DNA from: Nitrospina sp.
GTDB lineage: Bacteria > Nitrospinota > Nitrospinia > Nitrospinales > VA-1
Assembly (NCBI GenBank): GCA_018653085.1
Contig: JABIAY010000077.1
Coordinates: forward strand, 1 to 61,291
DNA length: 61,291 nt
Direction: 5' to 3'
The position numbers and the translations under genes were made by a program. The number at the start of each line of letters is the position of its first letter. Position 1 is the first letter of the stretch. Positions 53,528-61,291 of the stretch are shown here, in pieces. Below the pieces are notes generated by a model, which saw only the letters and a program-made list of their open reading frames with translations, ran no database searches and had not been told where the DNA came from.

Positions 53528-53752
53528 TGTTTTAGAAGGAGTTGTAAAAGGGCTGCATAATACCATTTTAGTAAGGTTTTACAAAAAAAATCTGGCCTCA
53601 CCAAATAATTCTTCCGATTTTCTTGAAATAACCCTGAAATAGGCTAAAAGATCTGCTTAAACCCCATTCAATCTAAAAAAAGCCTTAAATTTTTCGTCCA
53701 AATACCGATAAATAGAGAAAACAATCTCTTCCTGTCTTTAAGGAGTTGGACT

Positions 53753-56143
53753 TTGCGAATTATAAAGCCATTCTGCGTTTGTGCCGTTTTCATCCTATTT
53801 GGGGTGAGTTGCAGTACTCTGGAAAAAACCTATCAGAAAACGCGAAATGCGATGGGAGACCTTGTTTCCATAGTCAAGGAAACCCCTCTTCCCATGTTGG
53901 AACGTGATGAGCATGTCGACCTGCAATTTGCCAGACATCAGTTCAACCGCAGGGAATATGCAGTATCAGAATTTTATCTTAAAAAGACGCTGGCCAACTA
54001 CCCGGAGAACCGGGAGGCTATACAACTTCTGCCTTGGGTCTATTTTTTTCAAAAACGTTTTGATAAAGCACTAGCGTCTTTTAAGCAGGCTCATACCCTT
54101 CACAAAAAAGACCCCACTCCACTGCTGGGCATGGGCTGGTGTTATTTCAGCTTAAAGGATTACCAAAAGGCTCTGGAAAGTTTTGAACATGCCGAACGGT
54201 TTGCCCCGAATTCCTATGAAGCTCATAAGGGGAAGGGGTTCATACATCTGGCACAAAAGCGAAGTCAACTTGCAGAAGAAGAGCTGGGGAAGATTTTTCG
54301 CCCTGCCAAGGTACAAGAGTTGCTGGAAATGTGGGAGGCCCGAAACCAGGGCACTTTGCGCTGGGAAATTGTTCCCTCAAGCCCCGAATCGAGTTCAATA
54401 TTTACGTTGCCGGTTGAGTTCCCCCGCTATCGTAGCCTTCTTCTGGGGATGCCTCTGGAAGATACAGAGTCCCTGGATTTCGCATGGAAAAGTTTTCATC
54501 AAGGCAAATATACCAAAGCGGCTGATTTTTTTGACAGCCTCACTAACGCAGAGTCACTGAATCCGGATGCGGTAAATGGACTGGCCTGGAGTCTTTTGCA
54601 TGCAAAACAAATTAATAAATCGGAGAAAATATTCAGAGAAATCCTGGAGGTCTATCCGCATTTCTCAGGGGCATTCAAGGGCCTGCAGGAAATTCAGGAG
54701 ATCAAAAAGCACCAGGCCGTTTATGTCCAATACTATATAGATTTAGGAAAATACCAACTCGCGGCAGAAAAGCTCGACGAGTTGTTGGATCGGTACAATG
54801 ATTGGGACCATCTTTATAATCAATATGGAAAAGTTTTTCTTGCCCGTAACGAATATGATAAAGCCCGGGACTATTTTATCAGAGCCCAGGAAATTTCTCC
54901 CCATGACAGTACCGCCCAGTTCGGTCTTGAGCAGGTACAAATGGCTCTGGACAAACAACTATACAAAGCCGATCAAGCTTTGAAAAAAGGTGACTATAAA
55001 ACAGCAACCCTGATTTATCACGATTATATCGAGGAAGGTAGCGATCAGACTGCAGGCGTGGCTTTTCGTAACTTTATAGGAAAAGATGATTGGACTTCCT
55101 CTAACTTTTCCATGGCCCACGCTTATAACGGGCTTGGCTGGAGTCAGTTTCGGAAAAAACAGTATGGGTATGCCATCGACAAGTTTTCAAGATCCATTGA
55201 ACACGACGATTATGAAGCGTCCTCCGCCAAAGGACTCGGCCTGGCCCTTTATGCACTGAAAAATTACCAGGATGCCATTCCCTATCTGGAAATGGCTCTG
55301 CGATATGACCCCGAAAACAAGGACTTGGCATACAAGCTGGACTGGAGCATTCTGAGAGGCGAGTCCAAGGATAGGTCGCAAAAGTATTTTACAGAGATTT
55401 TAAAAAAGCACCCCCTCCGCGCCTCGCCTTATATGGCTCTCGGTTGGATTCATTACAATTCGAGAAACCCTGATCTGGCGGTGGAATACTTTCTCAAAGC
55501 AATATCTCTAGATCCTGATTTTGCGCTGACACCGGAGTTTCTAGGGTTGCTGAAAAAGGAACGTTTTGGCTGGCAGGCATATAATTTCCTGGGCTGGACG
55601 TACTATCAAAAGCATATGTATGACAAGGCTATGCAAATGTTCAGGATTTCCATTAAAATCCAGCCCAACAAATCCGAAGCCCGCAAGGGAATGGGTTATA
55701 TCTATTTTTGGCAGGAAAATTATGACTCGGCCATCACCATGTTAGAGCAATGTTTGGCTTTAAACCCGGATCCCAATCCTGTATTTGAAAGGGTCACCGG
55801 TTCCAACGCCATTGCTCCTTTTCAGATGCAGACCACAGCGCGAACCAAGCTTGGAAGAATCCACTTTATCCAAGATGATATCCTGATGGCGATCAACCTG
55901 TTTAACGAAGAAATCCGCAGGAACCCCAGTCAACCCGACGCCTTTGATGGATTGGGCTGGGCTTATCTTAAGCAAGGTCGGTCCCTGGAGGCCAGATCGG
56001 CATTCAAAACAGCAATTCAACTCGAACCACTCAATAATTCAGCACAAAAGGGCTTGCAGGAAGCGAAACAGACACTCACCGAAAAACACCTGAAAACCAA
56101 AAGTGCTTCGCCTTTCTTCTCCTTCCAGACAAGTCCAAACTAG
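53753..56143 (+). CDS. Large TPR lipoprotein
   Basis: 796 residues. TTG start with AAGGAG at the right distance; signal peptide with lipobox FGVSCS (Cys20). The rest is a long row of tetratricopeptide repeats (for example PLLGMGWCYFSLKDYQKALE, AKGLGLALYALKNYQDAIP, AFDGLGWAYLKQGRSLEARS). It is a scaffold in the periplasm or on the outer membrane; the partner is unknown. It is divergent from the SUMF1 lipoprotein across 225 bases; a TTGAAA-N16-TAAAAG pair near 53630-53660 is a weak promoter candidate. Confidence 0.82.
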   Translation: MRIIKPFCVCAVFILFGVSCSTLEKTYQKTRNAMGDLVSIVKETPLPMLERDEHVDLQFARHQFNRREYAVSEFYLKKTLANYPENREAIQLLPWVYFFQKRFDKALASFKQAHTLHKKDPTPLLGMGWCYFSLKDYQKALESFEHAERFAPNSYEAHKGKGFIHLAQKRSQLAEEELGKIFRPAKVQELLEMWEARNQGTLRWEIVPSSPESSSIFTLPVEFPRYRSLLLGMPLEDTESLDFAWKSFHQGKYTKAADFFDSLTNAESLNPDAVNGLAWSLLHAKQINKSEKIFREILEVYPHFSGAFKGLQEIQEIKKHQAVYVQYYIDLGKYQLAAEKLDELLDRYNDWDHLYNQYGKVFLARNEYDKARDYFIRAQEISPHDSTAQFGLEQVQMALDKQLYKADQALKKGDYKTATLIYHDYIEEGSDQTAGVAFRNFIGKDDWTSSNFSMAHAYNGLGWSQFRKKQYGYAIDKFSRSIEHDDYEASSAKGLGLALYALKNYQDAIPYLEMALRYDPENKDLAYKLDWSILRGESKDRSQKYFTEILKKHPLRASPYMALGWIHYNSRNPDLAVEYFLKAISLDPDFALTPEFLGLLKKERFGWQAYNFLGWTYYQKHMYDKAMQMFRISIKIQPNKSEARKGMGYIYFWQENYDSAITMLEQCLALNPDPNPVFERVTGSNAIAPFQMQTTARTKLGRIHFIQDDILMAINLFNEEIRRNPSQPDAFDGLGWAYLKQGRSLEARSAFKTAIQLEPLNNSAQKGLQEAKQTLTEKHLKTKSASPFFSFQTSPN

Positions 56144-56308
56144 CCAATTAACACCTTATTTACACCAAATCAAAACTTTCGATTGACACCCGCCAAGATT
56201 CGCTTACAATGTACTGTTATCCCGCTGGTTGCATAAATATTTAGAGACGCTCAAGGCTTTTTGGGGGGGGAAGAGGAGACCTTTCTCTTTTCACTGTAGG
56301 AGTGAGAA

Positions 56309-56342
56309 ATCATGGAGTTGAATCTTGATTCGACTCCATGAT
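56309..56342. terminator. Hairpin between convergent TPR and acs genes
   Basis: ATCATGGAGT (56309-56318) pairs perfectly with ACTCCATGAT (56333-56342); inside, GAATC pairs with GATTC after one T-G wobble. No T-run follows on either side, so termination is inferred from position only. The remaining 56144-56308 contains a run of eight G and no gene. Confidence 0.5.
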
Positions 56343-56363
56343 CCCGGTTGCCTGTTTTTCGCC

Positions 56364-58349
56364 CTACCCTTCCTTAGAAAACATTTCCGCATAAGAGGAC
56401 TTAAGACTATCCACAACGGATGGATCTGCCAAGGTTGAGATGTCTCCTAATTGGTCGGCTTCATTAGCGGCAATTTTTCTCAAGATGCGCCGCATAATTT
56501 TCCCTGAACGGGTTTTGGGTAGTGCCGGGGCCCAGTGTATGACATCCGGTGCGGCAATGGGCCCAATTTCTTTTCGCACAAACTGCACCAGAGCTTTCTT
56601 TAACGCATCATCCGGTTGCGCCCCATCCATAAGAGAAATGTAGGCATAAATTCCCTGCCCCTTGATCTCATGAGGGAACCCTACTACTGCGGCTTCCGCC
56701 ACAGCCTCATGAAGCACAAGGGCCGACTCCACTTCAGCGGTTCCCATTCTGTGACCGGATACATTGATTACGTCATCAACCCGGCCGGTGACCCAGTAGT
56801 AACCGTCTTCATCGCGACGGCAACCATCGCCGGTAAAATAATAACCGGGGTAGAGTTTGAAATAAGTCTCCTCAAAGCGGTCATGATCGCCATAAATCGT
56901 TCTCATTTGGCCCGGCCAGGGTTCAGAGATCGCCAGCACCCCCGTCACTCCGTTGCCTTCAAGTACCTTACCGGTTTCCGCTTCGATCACCACGGGTTTC
57001 ACACCAAAAAAAGGCAGGGTTGCCGAGCCCGGTTTAGCTGGAGTACAACCAGGCAGAGGTGTTATCAAAATACCCCCGGTTTCTGTTTGCCACCAGGTAT
57101 CAACAATAGGGCATTTCCCCCTTCCCACATTTTTGTAATACCACCGCCAGGCTTCGGGATTAATGGGTTCCCCTACAGAACCCAAAACTCGCAGGGTAGA
57201 GAGATCATACTGCGAAGGAGTATCTTCTCCATGAGACATTAAAGCCCGAATAGCCGTTGGAGCAGTATAAAACTGAGTGACTTTGAGTCGGTCTACCACA
57301 TCCCAAAATCTTCCGCAGTCGGGATATGTGGGGACTCCTTCAAACATAACCGTTGTCGCTCCATTCGCCAAGGGTCCATAAATAATATATGAGTGTCCTG
57401 TGACCCAACCGATATCAGCCGTGCACCACCAGATATCACCGTCCTGATAATCAAAAATATATTTGTGGGTCATAGCGGTAAAAATCATGTATCCGCCAAC
57501 ACTGTGCTGGACCCCCTTGGGCTTTCCCGTTGAACCAGAGGTATAAAGAATAAACAGAGGATCTTCCGCCGACATGACTTCTGCGTCACAGACGGGATCA
57601 GCATTTTGCATTTCTTCATGCCACCAGCAATCCCGACCCGATTGCATTTGTACAGGAATCTTTTCCCCAACCCTTTGGAATACAACACAGGTTTTAACAG
57701 CTACGCCTGCCTTTTCGGCCAACAGCATCGCTTCATCGGCATTGGGTTTTAAAGGAACCGCTTTCGCCCCACGAAATCCTCCATCGGTGGTAATAAGAAC
57801 GGTGCAGTTGGAATCCACAATTCGATCCGCCAGAGCTGTCGGCGAAAAACCACCAAAAACAATAGAGTGAATCGCCCCTACCCGTGCGCAAGCCAGCATG
57901 GCAATAGCCAGCTCCACCACCATGGGCATATAAATAGAAATCCGATCGCCTTTTTTTACCCCGTGACTTTTTAGAACATTGGAAAATTTACAAACTTCTT
58001 CATGCAGTTGTCGGTATGTTAATTTTCGATTCTCGCCGGGCTCGTTTCCTTCCCATAAAATAGCAGTCTGGTTTCCCCGTTTTTCCAAATGGCGATCCAG
58101 GCAATTGACCGTAATATTGGTTTCTGCCCCTTTGAACCATTCAATACGTATATTGTCGTCTTTAATGTTGTAGTTATAGTCACGCACCCGATCCCACTTC
58201 TTAAACCAGGTGAACTTTTCCGCCTCATCCGCCCAAAACTTTTCCGGTTCACGGATGGAACGCTCATACATCTCCCGGTATTGTTCCATGTTCTGGATCA
58301 ATGCTTTTTCAGAAACAGACTCGGGAGGATGATAGATTTCCTCACTCAT
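56364..58349 (-). CDS. acs: Acetyl-CoA synthetase
   Basis: 661 residues, AMP-forming acyl-CoA synthetase. The P-loop-like [42 protein letters not shown] and the C-terminal [14 protein letters not shown] with the acetylatable lysine are intact. It makes acetyl-CoA from acetate. GGAG precedes the ATG. An 18-base palindrome lies just upstream at 58367-58384. Confidence 0.96.
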   Translation of the reverse strand: MSEEIYHPPESVSEKALIQNMEQYREMYERSIREPEKFWADEAEKFTWFKKWDRVRDYNYNIKDDNIRIEWFKGAETNITVNCLDRHLEKRGNQTAILWEGNEPGENRKLTYRQLHEEVCKFSNVLKSHGVKKGDRISIYMPMVVELAIAMLACARVGAIHSIVFGGFSPTALADRIVDSNCTVLITTDGGFRGAKAVPLKPNADEAMLLAEKAGVAVKTCVVFQRVGEKIPVQMQSGRDCWWHEEMQNADPVCDAEVMSAEDPLFILYTSGSTGKPKGVQHSVGGYMIFTAMTHKYIFDYQDGDIWWCTADIGWVTGHSYIIYGPLANGATTVMFEGVPTYPDCGRFWDVVDRLKVTQFYTAPTAIRALMSHGEDTPSQYDLSTLRVLGSVGEPINPEAWRWYYKNVGRGKCPIVDTWWQTETGGILITPLPGCTPAKPGSATLPFFGVKPVVIEAETGKVLEGNGVTGVLAISEPWPGQMRTIYGDHDRFEETYFKLYPGYYFTGDGCRRDEDGYYWVTGRVDDVINVSGHRMGTAEVESALVLHEAVAEAAVVGFPHEIKGQGIYAYISLMDGAQPDDALKKALVQFVRKEIGPIAAPDVIHWAPALPKTRSGKIMRRILRKIAANEADQLGDISTLADPSVVDSLKSSYAEMFSKEG

Positions 58350-58366
58350 TTTTTATCTCCATCTAA

Positions 58367-58384
58367 ACCGTTTTGCAAAACGGT
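58367..58384. promoter_or_regulatory. 18-bp perfect palindrome upstream of acs
   Basis: ACCGTTTTGCAAAACGGT reads the same on both strands and lies 18 bases before the acs ATG and 9 bases after the DUF1566 stop. It could be an operator for a dimeric repressor or a small terminator hairpin without T-run. Seen directly; the function is open. Confidence 0.5.
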
Positions 58385-58392
58385 ATGTATTT

Positions 58393-58818
58393 TCAAATAG
58401 ACCGGACAGCCCGGGTTGCCTCGGTCAATGTCCAGAGTCCGTCAGGCTGGGCAAACTCTCCATCGCGGATATTCAACACCCATGTCCGCATACGGCCTGG
58501 CACCTGTTGCGCGATCACGGAAAATCCCCCTCCTGAAGCAAACTGGTCACTGATGTAAATAGTCTTGCCAAACTGGTCCGTATTTTCAAATTTCTCATCA
58601 AATATTGTCGCCATTTCGTCTCTGGTAGGGAGACGCCAGTCATCATACCCGGCATATTTTTTTTCTCTCAACTCCCGCGCATAGTCGACACTCTCCTGAT
58701 AATTGACCCATTTCTTCAAATCAATCATGCTATCGGCCTTGCACCACATCAACCCCTGCGCCTCGCAGGTGACTGTACCGTCCCCGTTATCGACAAAAAT
58801 ATTTTCAGCGTCACTCAT
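58393..58818 (-). CDS. DUF1566 (Lcl C-terminal-like) protein
   Basis: About 141 residues. VDNGDGTVTCEAQGLMWCKA, YAGYDDWRLPTRDEMATIF and a final WTLTEATRAVRSI are the hallmarks of DUF1566, a domain found in surface and exported proteins. Here no signal peptide is seen. The ATG at 58818 is preferred; a GTG at 58842 adds 8 residues, and neither has a ribosome site. It precedes acs on the same strand. Confidence 0.75.
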   Translation of the reverse strand: MSDAENIFVDNGDGTVTCEAQGLMWCKADSMIDLKKWVNYQESVDYARELREKKYAGYDDWRLPTRDEMATIFDEKFENTDQFGKTIYISDQFASGGGFSVIAQQVPGRMRTWVLNIRDGEFAQPDGLWTLTEATRAVRSI

Positions 58819-58892
58819 AATGTTATAAAATTCACTCTGCACTTAAAGGTTAGGATAAAATATCATTTCAGTCGTTTTTTATCAAAGGTTCT

Positions 58893-59270
58893 ATGTCTCA
58901 AACTCCCGAGAAAAAAGTTTTGCTGACTCATCTGGACTGGAACCTGCAAAGGTTGGATGAGGTCTTGAAACAAGGAAGCACCGATTATTTCAAGAGCGCC
59001 GCCCTGCAACGGTTTGGACATACTTATACCATGGCTATGAAGAGCATTCACGGTTTTGCGGAGCAGGAAACCCCTGACGAGCAATGCCTTGCATTGGCAA
59101 TACAAAATGGCTGGATTGAAGACCCGCACCGATGGGAAGAAATGACCGCAGACTATAAATGCATCAATCAAAAACCCACTGAGCAAGAAGCAGAAGCCAT
59201 ATACCAGAAACTCCCCGGCTACCTGCAAGCTTTTAAAAGCCTGCATTCCCACCTGCAAAACCTAGCTTAG
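58893..59270 (+). CDS. HEPN-type protein of the HI0074 (nucleotidyltransferase-substrate-binding) family
   Basis: 125 residues, helical. HLDWNLQRLDEVLKQG, AALQRFGHTYTMAMKSIHGF, AIQNGWIEDPHRWEEM and AEAIYQKLPGYLQAFKSL match the antitoxin/toxin-linked HI0074 family. The usual partner MNT nucleotidyltransferase gene is absent here and the RNase-type R-x(4-6)-H motif (RNxxSH place) reads DYKCINQ, so it looks catalytically dead or specialised. AAGG precedes the ATG. Overlaps rdgB's end by 4 bases. Confidence 0.72.
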   Translation: MSQTPEKKVLLTHLDWNLQRLDEVLKQGSTDYFKSAALQRFGHTYTMAMKSIHGFAEQETPDEQCLALAIQNGWIEDPHRWEEMTADYKCINQKPTEQEAEAIYQKLPGYLQAFKSLHSHLQNLA

Positions 59271-59824
59271 TCCAAGCTGGTAGAAAATAATTTTCTGAGC
59301 TTGTCCAAAGCCCTTTTTCTGTGGGAAATGGCGTTTTTTTCTTGGGCGGACATTTCTGCATAAGTTCGTTCATGACCGTCCGGAATAAAAATCACATCCC
59401 AGCCAAAACCATTTTCTCCCCGGATCTTTTCCGCAAGGGTTCCATTCACCTCACCTCTGGCAATCCGCATATTTTTTCCGTCGTAAACAGCGAAACAGCA
59501 TATCGCTGTTGCTGATCGGTCATTAAAATCCTTGACCATCCTCAACATGCCCTGACAACCTACCGTTTCTTCAAACCATTTGACCAATGCACCGGGCAAA
59601 CCATTCCAGGCATGGAAGACCAAACCAGAGTCCTCGACCATCACCGGGCATTGCAAAGCTGAGTAGGCTTGCTGAGCTTTGTGCCGAACTACCTCATTCA
59701 GGTCTGGGGTCTGGATTTCAAAAAGTCCTTCAACCTGAACCGGCTCCAGGGCAAGACCAAGAATTTCTCTCGCTTCCCGCACTTTATTGGGGTTTCCTGT
59801 GACAAACTTGAATTGCGGTAACAT
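59267..59824 (-). CDS. rdgB: RdgB/HAM1-type non-canonical purine NTP pyrophosphatase
   Basis: 185 residues. FVTGNPNKVREAREIL at the N-terminus, the catalytic acidic MVEDSGLVFHAWNGLPGALV and the C-terminal AISHRKRALDKL are characteristic. It hydrolyses ITP, dITP and XTP and keeps them out of nucleic acids. GGAG lies 8 bases before the ATG. Convergent with the HEPN-like gene. The length and motif order are normal, though some archaeal-like features (short insert) are seen. Confidence 0.9.
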   Translation of the reverse strand: MLPQFKFVTGNPNKVREAREILGLALEPVQVEGLFEIQTPDLNEVVRHKAQQAYSALQCPVMVEDSGLVFHAWNGLPGALVKWFEETVGCQGMLRMVKDFNDRSATAICCFAVYDGKNMRIARGEVNGTLAEKIRGENGFGWDVIFIPDGHERTYAEMSAQEKNAISHRKRALDKLRKLFSTSLD

Positions 59825-59843
59825 AATGGCTCCAAGGGAGGCA

Positions 59844-59924
59844 AATCAAATCCCCCCAACCCCCTTCGTGGAAGGGGGAGCTTTAATGGACCCCTCTTTT
59901 ACAAAGAGGGGCTGGGGTGATTTA
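59844..59924. repeat. C-run/G-run inverted repeat element (family 2)
   Basis: The outer arms AAATCAAATCCCCCC and GGGGTGATTT pair; inner arms are CCCCCTTCGTGGAAGGGGG and CCCCTCTTTTACAAAGAGGGG. It lies in the divergent gap upstream of rdgB and the next lipoprotein gene. Same design as 18992-19062. Confidence 0.7.
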
Positions 59925-60055
59925 AAAACCTCTCATGCAATATCCAAGCTAGAGCTAGCTTGACGGGGTATTGTACATTTGTTATACATTGGCCTTCTCC
60001 ATTATACCGACAACCTCTATATACATTATTTACCCAATTTACCCAGTTAAAATTG

Positions 60056-60832
60056 ATGAAACCACTTATCCGCTTTTTCACTTATTCTTTTTTTCTTGTT
60101 TTCCTTAGTTCCTGCGGCCAGATTTTTGAGGTCGATGCAGATGTGCAGTCCAGACAAGCTCTGTTTGACCTGATGGAAATACAGGAGAAGTTTTATCAGG
60201 AAAACAAGCGATATGCCACCCGCCTCGGAGAAATTGAAAAATACAATCTCAAATATCATACCGGCATCGTCTACCTTGAAATAGAGTCGGCGGGAAAAGA
60301 TAAATACAGGGCAATTTCCCTGCCTGCGGAATCGACAACCGCTCGGGTATTCGCGTATGACAGCGAACAAGGTGGATTTTATGAGATGGAGGGAGAAGAG
60401 GTTTCAAAATATGTCCTGGGAGCGTTGAGGCATATCCGCGTACAAAAACATGAAAAGGATTTAATTGAAGTGACCGGCTGGGTCATGATAGCGGGAATGA
60501 GTTTTCTGGGATTGCGTTTTTTTTCCCGTTACCGATCCGGAGAAAACAATCCAGCACTTTGGGCCTATCTCTTGTGTTTGCCGTCTTTGGGTTGGGCCCT
60601 CGCCCTGCTTGGAAATATGGCTACAGATGTGGTGTTCACCAGCTTTATCGCTCAATCCACTTGGGCTTGTTTAGGCTTAGCCCTGGTGACTTTGGGTCTG
60701 GCAAGTATCTGGTTGAAGAAAAACATAAGCCTTCTTCCCCCCGCACCCTTGTTAAGCCTGGTGATATGCACATTGCTCATATCCCTGTTGAGCGCCGGGG
60801 TCATGGTGCATACGCTGAAAACTTTTGTCTGA
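60056..60832 (+). CDS. Lipoprotein/membrane hypothetical protein
   Basis: 258 residues from the ATG at 60056. A signal peptide with lipobox LSSCG (Cys20) precedes a ~130-residue soluble part (QSRQALFDLMEIQEKFYQEN, KRYATRLGEIEKYNL, resembling the pilin-like/type II secretion-associated 'oxidised pilin' N-region), then about three to four membrane helices from ~residue 140. A lipoprotein signal combined with later membrane helices is unusual. Function unknown. Confidence 0.6.
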   Translation: MKPLIRFFTYSFFLVFLSSCGQIFEVDADVQSRQALFDLMEIQEKFYQENKRYATRLGEIEKYNLKYHTGIVYLEIESAGKDKYRAISLPAESTTARVFAYDSEQGGFYEMEGEEVSKYVLGALRHIRVQKHEKDLIEVTGWVMIAGMSFLGLRFFSRYRSGENNPALWAYLLCLPSLGWALALLGNMATDVVFTSFIAQSTWACLGLALVTLGLASIWLKKNISLLPPAPLLSLVICTLLISLLSAGVMVHTLKTFV

Positions 60833-60837
60833 TAAAT

Positions 60838-61291
60838 TTAATACAAGCGTACAGTGAGAACGTGGAGAGTCCCAGAATCTCTTCGGGAGCGAAGAGTAAA
60901 GCTCTGACCATCCCGGGTATTTCCGGGAAGACTAAACTGAATAGGACCTTCTGAAGAATTCAAAGTCATTACCCTGGCAAGGTGGTCACGCCGGATTTTC
61001 ATTTCGTAGGAAAAACGGGAATTCTCGGGTTTTGCGATTTTTTGCACGGGCACACTAAGATTCAATACCAGGTCGCCACGCCTTCGGAAAAACAAACTCC
61101 CTTCCCCTTTGCCCGGGATTCTAAGAGACATCTGATTCCAGTCCCCGGAAGGAACTTTGATTTCAAAACGCTCTTTACCCGATTTTAAATGGAGGCTCGC
61201 ACCTTTTTGTAGAACTGACTCTGATATTTTTATATCTTTTTGTATATCCAACTGGAAGATTCTGCTATCCAGCTCAACCAGAAAATCCAAT
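60838..61291 (-). CDS. DnaJ-like C-terminal-domain protein, cut by window edge
   Basis: At least 150 residues; the upstream part lies beyond the window. SLRIPGKGEGSLFFRRRGDL, VLNLSVPVQ and then IQFSLPGNTRDGQSFTLRSR resemble the two C-terminal substrate-binding domains of DnaJ/CbpA. No J-domain or zinc fingers are visible in this part. The apparent TTG at 61290 is probably an internal leucine codon. Convergent with the preceding lipoprotein gene, 5 bases apart. Confidence 0.65.
   Translation of the reverse strand, partial: LDFLVELDSRIFQLDIQKDIKISESVLQKGASLHLKSGKERFEIKVPSGDWNQMSLRIPGKGEGSLFFRRRGDLVLNLSVPVQKIAKPENSRFSYEMKIRRDHLARVMTLNSSEGPIQFSLPGNTRDGQSFTLRSRRDSGTLHVLTVRLY

Noticed and set aside
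1..61291. CRISPR arrays, tRNA, rRNA, insertion sequences, replication origin
   Set aside because: No regularly spaced direct repeats, no cloverleaf or rRNA-like segments, no transposase frames and no DnaA-box cluster were recognised by eye.

Overview
The window reads as a chromosome segment of a Gram-negative, flagellated, free-living bacterium. Outer-membrane lipoproteins, an MltD-type lytic transglycosylase, FliL/FliK/FlhB-like flagellar genes, a Fur regulator and a type II fatty-acid cluster all point that way. Gene order and protein style (many TTG/GTG starts, c-type cytochrome fusions, SUMF1-domain lipoproteins) recall Nitrospinota or former Deltaproteobacteria. That placement is a recollection-based inference. 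No rRNA, tRNA, CRISPR array, IS transposase or prophage was recognised.

Layout. 0.2-4.6 kb: SUMF1-domain exported protein, endonuclease III, a zinc deacylase/carboxypeptidase and a LysM lytic transglycosylase. 4.8-7.8 kb: a small flagellar group on the minus strand. 7.9-12 kb: a minus-strand housekeeping run (coaE, class IV aminotransferase, cvpA, NUDIX hydrolase, an HPr-domain fusion). 12-14.9 kb: HNH nuclease, GlcD-type flavoprotein, VOC protein and an overlooked 52-residue membrane protein. 15-17.9 kb: a MoxR-type AAA+ ATPase with a 610-residue partner. 18-24 kb: murJ, thrH, an M32 carboxypeptidase and small envelope proteins. 24-28.1 kb: an iron-uptake locus behind a sigma70 promoter and Fur box. 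It encodes a cytochrome c-FTR1 permease and a membrane beta-propeller protein, which share a novel-looking C-terminal His/Cys domain. 28-33 kb: two aldolases, an EVE protein, a repeat block and exported proteins. 33-37.6 kb: a GAF/HD-GYP signalling protein, MgtE and small proteins. 37.6-46.2 kb: radical SAM protein, then rnc-fabF-acpP-fabG-fabD-fabH-plsX-rpmF-DUF177 on the minus strand. 46.5-52.5 kb: xerD, typA, fbp, hisS, fur. 52.6-61.3 kb: SUMF1 and TPR lipoproteins, acs, a DUF1566 protein, a HEPN-like protein, rdgB, and the edge of a DnaJ-like gene.

Three things stand out. (1) The FTR1 permease and the next gene end in the same ungapped His/Cys motif. With a two-helix ferritin-like gene just upstream, this suggests an undescribed iron-handling module. 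(2) A dispersed ~100-bp palindromic repeat has a first hairpin starting at the very base after the stop codon of four different genes, with compensatory stem changes. (3) A MoxR ATPase is paired with a large protein of no firmly recognised family and no VWA partner nearby.

Where an ATG with better support lies just inside a longer frame, the ATG start is used and the alternative is noted. All functional calls come from reading the sequence; no database search was run.
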